From Utricularia gibba (taxonomy: Eukaryota > Streptophyta > Magnoliopsida > Lamiales > Lentibulariaceae), in assembly GCA_002189035.1 (NCBI GenBank), contig NEEC01000004.1, positions 1,860,001 to 1,924,000 of the forward strand: 64,000 nucleotides of DNA. The letters are read 5' to 3'. Of this stretch, positions 1 through 13,021 are shown in pieces. Every line of letters starts with the position of its first letter. Position 1 is the stretch's first letter. The notes under the pieces were generated by a model. That model was not told the origin of the DNA and did no database searches. It saw nothing but the letters and a program-made list of their open reading frames with translations. A program made the translations under genes and the position numbers.

Positions 1-564
1 TAATATAAAAATTTGAAATATTTAATTACATGTTAATATTAAATTTTATAACGAATAATTTCTTAATCATCTTTTTCCACGTACACATGTCTAATATACA
101 TTTGAACACAAATGTTAAAATCATATTTCAAGTCAGAAAATAAATGTTTGAATATACATTTGAATAAATATAAAAATTTACATATAATTGATGCAAATAA
201 TGAAAATCTTATTATATTTGAAATAAAATATCCAAAAAATCTGTTTTCAAAAAAGTACAAAATGATTGTCTCGGCAACATGTGTGGAGTGTGAGTTGGTG
301 TTATAATCCATTTGAATCGAAACTTTTTTGGTTGTGGTTTCGATTCAATTTGAGATATTTGGAACCAACGAACTATTAATTCTGACTCGTGCAAAACTCT
401 TGAACCAATGATTTGAAACCGTAAACCATTAGTTTATGTGTGTCTAGCCACCCATATGCCATTAAGGGTGTATGAAATAATCATGAAAAATATAGAATAA
501 TTCTAAGTCACTCATATAAGTCGTTATATATATATATCTAAAAATAGTATTATATATTCTTAAG

Positions 565-830
565 AGTTATTATGATAACTTGAAAAAACAAATGATGTGT
601 TTTCCAAACATCCATAACATCTCACATGAGTGTGTTTAAAAATATATTTTATTTTTTATAATTGTTTATGAATATCATTAACATTTATTATAGAAGCTTA
701 AAAAAATATTTAAAAAAATAATATGTTTCAACCACACATAACATCTTATATGCGTGTTTGTAAAACATTTTATATTTTTCAGAATCATTTTTAAATATCT
801 TTAACAGTTATTATAAGAATTTGAAAATAT
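565..830. repeat. degenerate tandem repeat, about 120-bp unit
   Basis: Two and a part diverged copies of an AT-rich unit follow each other, starting near 565, 683 and 806. Each copy begins with a TTATTAT-containing stretch, continues through an ACATAACATCT or similar core, then a TGTTT(A/G) and T-rich arm, and ends at an AT(C)TTTAAC or ATCATTAAC motif. There is no coding potential. It looks like an old local duplication or part of a decayed non-autonomous transposon. Confidence 0.45.
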
Positions 831-929
831 TCAATTTTGATTCAATTCAATGGTATCGATTTCAATTTCGATTCAATTCAAAATTTAAAAATTCAATTTT
901 AAATTGAAATTGAAATCGAAGTATACAAT

Positions 930-967
930 AAACCGTTTAGGGTTTAGCAACAAACCCTAAACGGTTT
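930..967. repeat. perfect 16-bp inverted repeat with telomere-like motifs
   Basis: The arms 930-945 and 952-967 are exact reverse complements separated by six bases. One arm contains TTTAGGG and the other CCCTAAA, the plant telomere unit, and the right arm reads AAACCCTAA, the core of the telo-box. Weaker inverted repeats built from GAATCGAAA-like words surround it (about 310-350 and 840-1025), so the hairpin sits in a palindrome-rich intergenic stretch. It may be the centre of a decayed foldback element; a regulatory role cannot be judged. Confidence 0.7.
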
Positions 968-1159
968 CAACGATTTATAAATCAACGGTTTATTGAAACC
1001 GTTTGATTCCAAATCGAAACTGATGAGTTTCAAACCGATCGTTACTCTAGGAGTGAGCAAGAGGGTGAACCGATGCCGTAGATGGGGGCCGGTGATACAT
1101 GCCGATCGGATGCGGAAAGGCAGGAGCCAATCCGCCGGTCGACTGGATGCGCGGACCAA

Positions 1160-1319
1160 CACGGATCGATGCGGCGGCACAAGCTCGTGCCGAGGTGCGT
1201 AGCTTTCTTGGACTTCCCGGTACTAATCGTCGATTTATACAGAACTTTGCCAAGTTGGCACTGCCCCCGACCCGTTTGACCAAGAAGGGGGTTCGTTTTG
1301 TGTGGGACGAGTCACGCAA
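1160..1319 (+). pseudogene. Ty3/gypsy reverse transcriptase/RNase H fragment
   Basis: One frame reads EVRSFLGLPGTNRRFIQNF, then a TRLTKKGV motif and FVWDE. This matches the linker between reverse transcriptase and RNase H of plant Ty3/gypsy polyproteins (family form EVRSFLGLAGYYRRF, then LTRLT.KG..F.W). Only about 50 residues remain, and both sides run into AT-rich non-coding DNA. The local GC content is much higher than in its surroundings. It is a broken scrap with no LTR recognised nearby. Confidence 0.75.
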
Positions 1320-2124
1320 AATAATTGGTTCATTATAAATATTTTTTTTATTACATCTGGAATCAACGAGCGGCTGGTTCCATGGTTTGGACCTTGGACA
1401 AATGGTCGTTGTCATTAATTTAATTAAATAGTTTTTTATATGAAAATGATTTTATGATGTGTGAGTTTTATGGAGAAATTTTCAACGGTCCAATTCAATT
1501 GAATGGTGGAAATTATAAATTGGGTATTTTGTGTTAGTGTACGGAACTTCTAATATTAGTTAATTAATAATGGAATGATCCATTAATAAATTATTATAAT
1601 AACAGAGTTTAACGTCCAGGTTAATCTTAAAATAACTTTATAAAAATAACAAATCATATGCTGTGGGTCCCATGGGGACTTATCCACGTGGATTTTGTTT
1701 TTGTTTGACTTTTTCAAAACACCGGCGACACAATCCTTTTCTTTAGCTTTCCCCATCATTCATCGTTGACGTCCTCAGCCTCAGCGCGTTGGCCAGCGAC
1801 CTGTGTGTTGGCTTGGTGGCATGCATATTATACTCCTTCCTTGTCAGCTGTGAAGTGAAGAAATCCCCAGATCAGAAAAAGCATTTCCTTTTCTTCTCCC
1901 TTTCTATTGTCTTTCGCCTGGAGCGTGGTGCAGTTTCGGAAAGGTTCTTTTCTCCAGTTGTGTTTGCTTCAAATCTCCCTGTTGGCTCATTGCTTGCGTT
2001 GTATCGAGATAGAACTTGCCAGAGCAAGCACAGAGGGCCAAGGTCTCGAGAAATCTTGAGTCTTTACTTTTGGGAATCTTGCACTTTCTTTTTCTCACTA
2101 CAAGAATGTGCTCTTTTTTAGGTT
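1320..2124. other. AT-rich gap, then kinase promoter and 5' leader
   Basis: From 1320 to about 1640 the sequence is AT-rich with nothing recognised. From about 1660 the base composition rises and CCACGTGG is present at 1684-1691 (a palindromic G-box, CACGTG core, an established bZIP/bHLH site). CT-rich leader-like sequence follows up to the kinase start at 2125. The transcription start cannot be placed from sequence alone, and a leader intron is possible because a polypyrimidine-AG acceptor lies just before the start codon. Confidence 0.45.
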
Positions 2125-3871
2125 ATGGGTTTTGCACAAGCCATGACTTGCTTTCCTTTCTTTGCCCGAAGAAGAAGAGCAACCAGCGAGTCTGAGAACT
2201 TGGATGGTAGGTCAATGAATGAATGCAAAAAAATGAGCAATTTGGCATTGAAATCAGAATCATATAGTTTATGATGATTAACTTGAATTTTGTATAGAGC
2301 TGTGTGAGATCTATGGTGTTCATCTTTACTCATACGGGGAACTCAGAGCTGCTGCAGATGATTTTAGTAGATCGAATAAAATTGGGCAAGGAGGATTTGG
2401 TCCTGTGTTCAAGGTACAAAGCCCTCTCCTTTTTTCTACACGTTTTCAACTCAGAGATTGTGTCTGATGATCTGACTATGTTTTGACAAAACATGAAGTC
2501 GTGTGAACTCAAAGTAAGTCAACTTCAGTCATAGTTAACTGGTCAAAGAACAAAACTGGGTTAGAGGTCATGTTTTTGGTTTGTGAACTTCAAATTACAC
2601 GAGTGTCTGGTAGAAAACATCAACTTAGTTTTTGAGTTGGTTGAGTTTAGATTTCTGAATGTGTATTTTTTATCAGGGAAAGCTCAGGGATGGGAAGATG
2701 GCTGCTATTAAGCTTCTGTCTGCGGACTCAAAGCAAGGACTGAAAGAATTTCTGACTGAAATTCAAACAATTTCGGATGTCGATCACGAAAACTTGGTGA
2801 AGCTCTACGGCTGTTGCGTTGAAGGGGATCAAAGGATACTTGTGTACGAGTATCTGGAGAACAACAGCCTAGCTCGAACGCTTCTTGGTATGCTTCTTCT
2901 GATAATAAGAGCAAAAGAGAACAATATTGGCAGATGTTCGTTCTCTGTCTCGAGCGTGCGCCCATTTTTGGTGCTTCTTGTGCAGGTGGCAGCAACATTC
3001 ACTTCAACTGGCAAGCAAGAGTTAACATTTGCATTGGGGTTGCCAAGGCGCTAGCTTATCTTCATGAGGATGTCAGGATCATCCATAGGGACATCAAAGC
3101 GAGTAATGTTCTTCTTGATGAAAATTTGAACCCCAAAATCTCCGATTTCGGCCTCGCAAAGCTCATCCCCGCAAACATGACGCATGTCAGTACACGGGTT
3201 GCAGGAACCATGTAAGTTGTGAACTATCTTTGTAAGAATGCTTGATTCAGTTACAGAAGTAGAAGATGAATCTCTGTGTATTTTGCAGGGGGTACTTGGC
3301 ACCAGAGTACGCAGTTAAGGGGCAGGTAACGCAGTTTTCAGACATCTACAGCTTTGGAGTTCTTCTCCTTGAAATAGTAACTGGAAGATGCAACACCAAT
3401 AAGAGACTGCCGAAGGGAGAGCAGTATATTCTTGAAAGGGTATGTGCTGATAGATGCTTCTTCTTGTTGTATGGCTTAATTTCTTACAGGAATGCTGTAC
3501 TTTTTACTCAGGCGTGGCACCTATATAAGAGGAAAAAGCTAGTGATGCTGGTGGACACAGAGTTGGAGGATGAGTTTGATGAGGAAGAAGCTTGCAGATT
3601 CCTCAAGGTAGGCCTACTCTGTACTCAGGACAAGCCTAAACTCCGGCCGTTGATGTCAGTTGTCGTTGATATGCTTACCGGAAAGGAAGCAATAGAAGAA
3701 AATGGAATGAGAATGCCAAGTATGATCAATGATTTCTTGCAGAAGAACAGAAGAACCAGGCCTTCCGATGAATCTGCATCTCGAAGTATCACCACCCAAT
3801 CCATGGAAACGTCTACTCAGTATTCGCATGCCATCATGAGTTTCACAGCGGTCTCTGATCGGAGTGGCTGA
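2125..3871 (+). CDS. receptor-like cytoplasmic Ser/Thr kinase (CRPK1/At1g16670-like)
   Basis: Six exons join in phase: 2125-2206, 2298-2413, 2677-2887, 2986-3211, 3289-3439 and 3512-3871, giving 381 residues. There is no signal peptide, ectodomain or membrane span, so this is a cytoplasmic kinase of the receptor-like family. The kinase core is complete: glycine loop GQGGFG (57-62), catalytic lysine in AAIK (78), HRDIKASN (170-177), DFG (190-192) and APE (216-218). The family phosphorylates protein Ser/Thr in stress or immune signalling; CRPK1 acts in cold signalling. The start could also be the second ATG at 2143, giving an N-terminus MTCFPFF followed by an arginine cluster. Its 3' end converges on the methyltransferase gene with about 210 bp between stop codons. 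Family assignment is firm, orthology is inferred. Confidence 0.9.
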
Positions 3872-4084
3872 TGGTTTCTGGTCTGACTACTGATTTCTGG
3901 CATATACGTGAAGGTATATTTGGGAGGCTAAGATGTTTATAGTGATCTTGCTTCATTTTTGAATACTTCCTGTGCCATAACACTGTAGCTCAACAAATAC
4001 AGAAAGCAAATACACTTTCATGGTTTGAGTGACGTTTGATTCAGTTTCTAACTTCGAATAGAGAGGAGAATGAACCTATAGAAC

Positions 4085-5702
4085 TCATGATTTATATCCT
4101 GTAATGAATCTCTGGATTCCAGAGAAATCAGGTACAATCTTTATGCCACAAAAGCTCCCTTTTCTCCTACATTCCATGTAATCAGCAAGGAAATTACACT
4201 GAGCCTCACCATTTGTCTGCACAAAACAACCGAAACAGAATAGGATACCAGACATTAGCAGAACCTCTCTAGGGAATGCGGCACAAGATTCAAGGGTTCA
4301 TGTTTGCAAGTGCGTCAAATTCAGTTCGTGATGAATCAAACTTCACTAAATGGAGTAACGAGTAATGGAACCAATGCCTGGAAGCTCAAGGTCAAAGTAT
4401 ACTGAGTAATTCGGGTTCATCTTTGGCACAAGATGTGAAAATATTGATAACTAAATGCACTTCTGCTTAGACAATCTTCAGATTCTATGCTAGAGAGCAA
4501 GTTGAATCACTTCCAGATGGAGACTTATTCAACCCCTTATCGTGTGTGATAGCAAAAAAACAGGAAATCAATGTTGATCAAAGGGAAGGATGATGGACAA
4601 TACCTCAAAGGCAAAGAATCCACCATGTTTCAGAAATGAAGCAGCTCCGTCACACATATGCACAAGATCATCCATTCCATTCTCTCCACCATCAAGAGCC
4701 ATTCTTGGTTCATGTCCAGAAACTTCGGCCTGTAGCCCTTCAATGTCCCGACTTGGAATATATGGAGGATTGCTCACGATCCCGCAGAGTTCTCCTTTAA
4801 AATCTTCCAGTGGATCAAACCAAGAACCAAGCTTCACCATTATCTTATCCTGTTATGCATTCGGGGGCCTATCAATGAGACACCTTCTTAAGCAACAGAA
4901 ATGATCAAGACTGTAATCGAAGGCACTGTCTCGGATTAGGAAAAGCCCCCATAAAGACAATTGAAGAAAGGCTAACCTGCAAATTATACCTCTTCACATT
5001 AAACGAAGCAACTGCAAATGCAGTGGGGCTCAAATCAGTAGCGAACACTTTCCCACAACTCAAGCCGAGAACCCGGGCGAGCCCGATAGCGAGCGCCCCG
5101 CTCCCAGTCCCTAAATCAGCCCATACACCACCTTTCAGGTCGCCATTGACCTTCACAGCATCACTCACCAAATCCAAGATAATCTCGGTTTCGGGCCTCG
5201 GAATCAAAATCCCTTCTTGAACACTCAAGACCAAATCCCGCCAATGCTCGCATCCTACCACATACTGAAAAGGCCTCCTATCCTCAATCCTCTGCCTCCA
5301 CAACTCGTATAAATCATCCAAAGAGGCTCTTACACACACCTCTGCGTCGTCGTCGGATAATTTTCCGGAATTAATCGCTGAAACCACATCTGGTTGTTCG
5401 AGCGCGTCCTCCACGAGCCAGTTGAGCTCCCTGCGGAGATTGTCCTTGTCTGGGCCATTGTCCAGGTGCAAGAATGAGGAGCCAACAGAGTCCACCCGAC
5501 TCTTCGCCCAAGTATGCCATATTTTGAGTTCGGTGGTAGTGACACGAAACGCCGGCGGCCGGAGGTACAGCGGTATCTTGAGTTCCGTCGGAGCTGGAGA
5601 TGGAACGGTGGAGAAGAACAAGGGCCGACACGGATTGGGAAGGACCTTGAAAACCGGCTGCATAATCGGCCTCAACCGCATCCTCGTGGAGCAGCACAGC
5701 AT
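4085..5702 (-). CDS. release factor glutamine N5-methyltransferase, PrmC/HemK family, organellar
   Basis: Three exons on the minus strand, 5702-4977, 4849-4604 and 4216-4085, join in phase 0 with GT-AG introns to give 367 residues. The enzyme uses S-adenosylmethionine to methylate the glutamine of the GGQ motif in peptide-chain release factors. Exon 1 carries a Ser/Arg/Pro-rich N-terminus resembling a plastid or mitochondrial transit peptide, the PRPETE block and the SAM-binding DLGTGSGALAIGLA motif. Exon 2 carries the catalytic NPPY tetrapeptide (residues 269-272). Exon 3 ends in the family C-terminus (FSGIQRFITGYKS). The 5' end faces a long gene-free region. Organelle choice is inferred; Arabidopsis has plastid and mitochondrial relatives. 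Confidence 0.9.
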
Positions 5703-8700
5703 AGGGCAGAATGCCGGCCTCTTTCTCGCCCATTTTCTTTCTCAGAAAAATGAATTTGTAAAGACCAAGTTTTTTCCCTGTATAAAAAATCAGAAAATTA
5801 GATACACGAGTTAAAACGATGTTTCCGAATTTAAATTTAATATTATAAGTGATCTTACCACAAAAAATTGCAAGAGCATTTTTTTATGAAAATCGAGGAA
5901 TATTTGATTTACTAGTATTTTATCGTTGTTAAAAAAATTTTTAAGTTGTATTATATTTATTTTATTTTTTTCCTAATTTTTAATATTTTTAAATGTTTTA
6001 TATCAACTTGATCTTTTTGAATGAAAAATTCATTTTGTGATTTTTTGTAGTAATTTCGATCTAAATAAAATAAAATCATGATCTAGATTGGATGAACCTA
6101 AATGTGGATAAAATTAAGTCAAAACTTTGGTGATAATATCACTTTATACAAAGATTTAAAAGGACCTTATCACCAATGTTTGGAAAAATCCAAAGTTCTA
6201 GAGCAGTTATTAGAGTTTTAGAGTCAAGTTGTATACTCTATATTCTTGTTTTCATTTAGTTTTTATTGTTTTTCATATTTTAAAGTCAATTATGTCTACT
6301 GACACTTGCTCATTAAGGATATGCAATGAAATTGCGATTGCACAAATACCTTCATGTATTTATGTTTTACAATGACTTATGATGTTTTATTTAAGATTTT
6401 GATTTTGTTTTACATAATTTTTTTCACACATGCTATTAATTACCACTAAATCTCAAAGATATGTGAAAAGCACCAATATTAGCCTCAATCATCTAAGCAA
6501 TATAGTTCAATAAGATATTATTTTTAAGAAACATTTAACTTAATCTGTGTAAGAGTATGAGCTATATGGGTTAAAATAAAATATAAGGAAACACAAATTA
6601 TTATAGAAGTTGAAAAGAGCTATGATAACATGATTGATTTTATAACTTTAGTAAATGAAGAATGAGCACTATATCAATTATCTAATAATATTATTTTAGA
6701 ATAATATTCCTAAAATTTATGTATTCAAGTCAATGCACACACATAGGTAAGTTTATATATTAGTAACGCATTGATCCAAAACCAGTATTATATATTGTTT
6801 TAAATATATCTTTTCATTTTATATTGTATGTTTTTAAGTTTTTTTTAATAAAGTTTAAATTGAACCAATTTTCTATAAATATGATCTTATTTATTACTTT
6901 AATAGTTTATCTATGCTACATAATTAACTTCAAATTTTTTAATTCCTTCTGGAGACTTATATTCCTTCAATTTTTTATGATTTTTTATTTATGTTTATTT
7001 TTATTTTTGTGATATTTTTTTTCATATATTTGCACAAACGAGTACTCTTTATCTGTGTTGCATGCATATGATTGGAGGTTCAACCAAGTTGTACTCATTA
7101 GACTTGAGAATTCACAAAACCTATCAGAAAATTAGATTATAAAGCATGAACAGCAAAGGGAAAACATATTTAGAAAACATTTTAGATGAGAACATGATTT
7201 TCTAGTTATGTCTGAACCATGTAATCCATGAAAACAATTATCAGGAAATCATCAGACACATGTTATTGATCCACCCCTCTTAACTTATGAGAAGAATAGG
7301 GGTAAATAGATTTTCTTTCCATCATGAAAGGATAGCTTCATGCAAGTGACACAATATCACACCTAATCAAGAACCCATGTAGGTTCAATGAGTTGTAAAG
7401 CATGGGTCAAATAGAAGTATGGAACTCTTGAAACGAGATAACACACATGTGCGCTATCAGATTCAAGGAGAACACCAATTAGGTACTAGAAGATAGTTTA
7501 AGAGTGCATACACAACTTGTAGCTGATTAAACACACCTACTGTCTATGCTTGCACAAGGATGATCTCACATAGCATTCGGATCTTAGCAAAAGGGGGCAA
7601 GGGAAAAACCCAGAAATGATAAAGTCCTATAGAAAATGATAACGATGTGTTCAGGGAACAAAATCCAAACAAAGCTGTTGTATGCCATTGGATAAAGTCA
7701 TAATGATTATGTAATTATTTATACATCTTGTATGTATTTTTATAAGTTAATTTATGTTAGTATTGTTCAATTAAGAATTGATTCAAGCATTTCAATATTT
7801 TTATTAAAAAACGTAAATATGTGTGTGTTATTTTATATTTTACTTTTTATTTTGCTTATGTTAGTATTGTTCAATTTAGAAATTGTAGACTAGTGTTAGA
7901 GCCAATGCGAACAATGAATGAAATAAAAGAAAAATGATTAATTATGCATTGAAAATGAAAAGACACATTGGATCCACCACATTGACGCTGATAATGATCC
8001 CTAACCCCTAACGGTGAGGATGTGTACATGCAAATAATAGAAAGGAAATCCAATCATTATGGAATTCTTTATATACCAAAAATTTAGTGATGATTGCATA
8101 GAGACAAATATAACTTGGGGATGAGATATGCCAAGGGGAGATAGATTATTGAAGGGAAAGGTAGTTTTGGCTTTTGATCTCAACTTTATAATGACCGTTT
8201 GTGATTAAATACTTTTATTTTTGGATTGGATGAAGTTTTATTTTACATTTTGAGCAATAATCTTATTTTCTCTTTGAATGTCTTTTGATTTCACATGTTT
8301 TTATTGTTTGAATAACGGGTGGCTGATTACCAATTTCGATGAAAATTAATGTGAAAAGGCACTATCTCCTATTAGTATATTTGATAGAGGTAGTGATTTG
8401 GTTGTAACCATTATACTATATTAATGAGCACATAGTAATCTTATATATGGGTTATTTAATTATTTGCAATATTCGAAATATGTGCAGAATTCGATCTTGA
8501 AGATAATAGAAAACTATTTTTTCTTGTATTTATGATCATTCAAGAGAAAGTAACATGAGTTAATTTCCATGTTTTATTGTATAAGAGTATAATGAAATTT
8601 AAAGAGTTTCTTGCTTTTATAATTATTTACTCAATAGAATCAGAGAATGAGTTGAGGTAAGGATAAAAGTAAACTAAATAAATAATTTTTTTTAGTTATT

Positions 8701-10095
8701 TAAGATCTATATTTATAAAAGCATGATAATTTGTATTTGGTTACAATTTTATATTTCTTTTAAATATCGATATTTTGTAATTGATACTCATACTATGTTT
8801 TTACTATATTTATGTTTTTCTTATTTAAAACTTGTTAAACAACAACAATCAACATCCATTGGGAGAAAACTTCAGGCACGTAATGAAATTTGGGCTAATC
8901 GGTGCTTCTGCAATCAAAGTGGGTAGGTTACAATTTCAACATTCATTGATCACTATAGTCTAACAAAGCTAATTTCACGAAAAATTAGATGAGGATTCTG
9001 AAGAGTATATTATAGTTTTTCTCAAATATTATCATATGGTCGTAGAGTGAGAAGTTTCAAATGATATGATCAAATTGTATCTATTTCCATTTTCATTATG
9101 AAGATCTCTAGAAAGTGACTGTATTATATGCCATGTAATTCTATTTTCATTTGAGATGAGTTGAAAGATTCATTTCTAAAGAAATATATTGGGCCCACAA
9201 TCAATTGAATAAATTATGTTAAGAGCAAGCTGCACGCAAAGTTTAAAAAATGCATGGTATGATATATTATGTTTTTTTAATACTTTAAAGTGTAAAAATT
9301 ATAAATCACAAATTATTTGTAGTTTGAAAGGTTCAAACGTGGTTCATACTAATTACTGGTTTTTTTTATTTTAATATTTTTATTAGAAAAAACATCAAAT
9401 CATAATTAAATTGTCAGAAGTACGATAAAAAAATTAGTTTGTAATTTATTTTTATATTTTAAATTAATTCAATAATTTTGATAAAAGTATTAATTGTTGA
9501 TAGCCGTTCAATCACGATTTTTAAAACACATTTTTTAGTTAATCTTTTTAGCTTTGAAAACATAAACTTATTTAAAATATGATATGGAAGAAAGATTTTT
9601 TGCCTTTGACTGTACGGTAAATAAATAAATGGAGTTGACAAATAATTTAATGTGACAAAAGCACTTTATTAACCGCTTTTCCCTACAACAAGATAAGGTT
9701 TGACTTCCTCTAAAACACAGTAATATTAAATTAGAATTAGATATAATAAAATTTTGTTTATAATTGGTGGGTTTCAGAATTTAATATCTAAAAATAAACT
9801 CACGCTGAATAAAAAATGAAAATAACTCATTATTGTTATTTTATTTGGTGAGTTTGGAAATTTAAAATTAAAAAATAGCCTTCAGTGAATAATAAAAAAA
9901 AAGAGAGAAAAGAAATTGAAGTCCGGCCATTTGGAAGCAACCAGGAGTTGGAGTTACTCCTGATCGGACCCACGGTCCCATCCGGTTTTAAAACCGCGGT
10001 CCGTTGACCTGAATTTTGCTCTATTTCAGCCATTGTCTGAGTTTCTTGCTCCCCTGTCTGTTTTTTTTTTTCTTTGTTGGAGAGGGTAGAACAAG
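5703..10095. other. AT-rich intergenic DNA, no gene recognised
   Basis: About 4.4 kb with only short chance reading frames. No tRNA, no transposase or polymerase motif and no clear terminal repeat were found. The last 150 bases before 10096 are less AT-rich and pyrimidine-rich, as expected of the PP2C leader. Short segments near 7000-7650 are less AT-rich but show no recognisable protein in either direction. Confidence 0.5.
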
Positions 10096-13021
10096 ATGGG
10101 TTTGTGCCATTCTTCAGCAAAGTCGAGGAAAAAGATAAGTAGTTCAAAGGATGGGAATGGTAAGCTGGATTCGAAGTTGAACAGGGTGAGCTCCGGCGAT
10201 TTCGGCAGCTTTATCACTAAATTTGGAGGAGGGGGAAGCGGCAGTGGCCGTGCGGCGTCGGCGGCCGCCGTGGGTTCGGAGGAAAGAGGGCTCTTTCAAG
10301 CGCCTGGGCGGATGTTCTCAAATGGGGCCAGTCGTTTCGCGAGTTTATACACCCAGCAGGGGAGGAAAGGCACGAATCAGGATGCAATGATCGTTTGGGA
10401 GGTTTTATTTCTTACTTCCTGAATTCTTGATTAAAAGTTGGGGCTATTCATGGAAGTTGCTGCTACGATTGATGTGTTTAAAAAAAAAATGTTAGATCTC
10501 GGTAACTGTTAACTGAATCGCTGATGAGATTCTAGAATTTTAGGAGGAATTGAAAAGTGATTTGGATTTTCGTAGTGCTGTATGGGAAAACGAGAGAAGG
10601 ATACGGAATTCGAGAAAATGTATAAACAATCATGGTGTTAAGATAAGGATAAAAGAAAAGTATGATGTCTCTCCCGGTGTACTTTGCCGTTAGCATATGA
10701 CTTGTTGGAGCTTCCATTGATCAGATTTAGTATTCCTTGATAGTTTTTCTTTGTGCTTGCTGTTTATGTTTCTGGATCACCTTACACTGTATGTAAGATT
10801 GCTCTTTTCAAGTTATTATTATCCCCTCTTAGCAAAGATGACTGTCTTTCAATAAGTTGGTTTTTTGAGTTTCTCTATGTGAGGGATACGAAGTAGCTTG
10901 TGGTTCTGCCTCTTCAGTTACTCCTAGATGTGTGTGTATGGGATTTGCTTACTCTGGGTAATGCGATATGGAGTTTTGAATAGTTTGGATTGCACTTTGG
11001 CTTGCCGTCTAAATTTCAACTCTCAAAATCTTAGTCTAAGAACTCAATAATCAGTAAGATGCGGTTGGGACAGCTTTGGAATCCCCACATACATTTGGAG
11101 CAAAATTTTTTTTTTTAAAAAAGGAGTCATGGTGATTATACCATACAGAGCAATTCCACATAATTATGACCATATGATCACTGTCCGTATCGCATTGGGA
11201 AAATAAATGTTGACTTACTGCATTTGAAGGGTAAAGTGTAACATGTATTTGTTGGATTGATCCAAGAAAGACATTGTTCACATCTGTATTGAAATGCTTT
11301 CTCCTCTAGTGATGCAGGTTTATGGGGGTTTTCTGTCTGTCATATTCTCATTTTGAGAAAACTGTGCTTTTTATACAATAAGGCAAAGTGTTTAAGATGG
11401 GTTCAGCTTATTGAGATACTGAATAATTGCTCCTGTTTCTGTTGGCAGAATTTCTTGGTTGGGAACAATGATAGTGCAACCTTCTGTGGGGTGTTTGATG
11501 GCCATGGTCCGTACGGTCATGTGGTTGCTAGGAAAGTGAGGGATGCTTTACCTGTCTTACTCCGATCCCAGTGGGATGATAAAAGTGAAAATAGTCAAAC
11601 CAACAGTATGGATGGAATGAGGGGGTTCGATGATTTTGCAGAAGAGGATGGGTGTGATTCTTTTGAAGGGGATGAAGTTGAAAAGTTCCCTGAGAAGCAT
11701 ATTCCAACAAAGAATTCAATTCTCAAGGCTTTCAAGTTGATGGATAAGGAACTTAAGTTTCATCCAACAATTGATTGCTTTTGCAGTGGCACCACTGCTG
11801 TTACTTTGATCAAGCAGGTAACATTTCTTGGTATGATTGTTCTCTTTATTCTACTGCTCATGATCAGACAACTATGTTATCCTTTAGTGATTTTGCTCCT
11901 AGACAATGATTGAATGTGTTTGTTGACAAAAAATTGAAGCCACCATTTTCTAGACAAGTTGACATGCATCCTGCATCAACTTTCCAGGGACCTGACCTTA
12001 TTCTCGGAAATATCGGTGATTCAAGAGCTGTCCTGGCAACGCGTGACGCAGAGAACTCCTTGGCAGCTGTGCAATTAACAGTGGACTTGAAGCCTAATCT
12101 CCCAAGTATGTTCCTTCACCTTCATAATGATGGTGAACCCTGAAGAGAGTAAACATTCATGCACTATTTTCAATTGAGAGAACTTGAAATCATGCGTTTT
12201 TGACTCCAGGAGAAGCTGCAAGGATCCAGAAATGCAAAGGCCGAGTTTTCGCATTGCAAGATGAACCAGAAGTTGCACGTGTCTGGTTGCCCAACAGCGA
12301 TTCACCTGGCTTGGCCATGGCTCGAGCCTTTGGAGATTTCTGCTTAAAAGATTTCGGCTTGATCTCGAAGCCAGACGTTTACCACCATCATGTATCAGAG
12401 AAGGACGAGTTCATCATTCTTGCCACGGATGGGGTACATCTACAGCCAGCATCATCAATCCGCATTCTCAAGTCTTATAAATAACACGAGTTCTCATCTC
12501 TTGTTTAGGTTTGGGACGTCCTCTCCAACAAGGAAGCTGTGGATGTCATTGCTTCAGCGCCTTCCCGTGGAACATCTGCTCGTGCCCTTGTTGACTGTGC
12601 AACAAGAGCATGGAGGCTCAAGTACCCAACTTCAAAAATCGACGACTGTGCTGTCGTGTGCCTCTTCCTCGACCATCAATATCCACAAGTCCTCAAAGCT
12701 ACAACCTCACCTCAACTGGACAACAAGCCTCTTGTGTTGGAACAAAAAGATGCTCCTGCAGATAATGCTGCTACAACTTTGATCACCTCACAAGCCCCAG
12801 AAACCAAAGAGTCAAACGAAATAGTTCCCGTGGTGGAGGAGCCGGACACAAAGCCAATAGCCCGAAGCACTGTGGGGCACTCCAGCAGGAGCTTGGCTGA
12901 GTGTCTTCTGAACACAGAAGAGGAGGAATGGTCTGCTCTGGAAGGTGTCACCCGCGTAAATAGCCTTCTAAGTCTTCCGAGGCTATTGGGTTCGGACAAG
13001 AGTCGGCAAAATCGGGTATGA
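10096..13021 (+). CDS. protein phosphatase 2C (PPM family, plant clade E-like)
   Basis: Five exons, 10096-10401, 11449-11817, 11988-12105, 12210-12433 and 12509-13021, join in phase to give 509 residues. PP2Cs are Mn/Mg-dependent Ser/Thr phosphatases. Visible motifs are GTNQDAM at the end of exon 1, VFDGHGPYGH (DGH at 119-121), SGTTAV, GNIGDSRAV, ARAFGDFCLK, ATDGVWDVL and the metal-binding IDDCAVVCLFLD, so the active site looks complete. The protein starts MGLCHSS, a good N-myristoylation signal with a palmitoylatable Cys, followed by a basic stretch, suggesting plasma-membrane attachment. An acidic insert lies between the DGH motif and the catalytic core, and the tail after the core is long and Ser/Pro/Glu-rich. 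Intron 1 is about 1 kb. Clade assignment is from remembered family architecture. Confidence 0.93.

Noticed and set aside
1041-1080. GAGTGAGCAAGAGGGTGAACC as a hAT-like transposon end
   Set aside because: Only weak resemblance, no partner end and no target duplication could be found.
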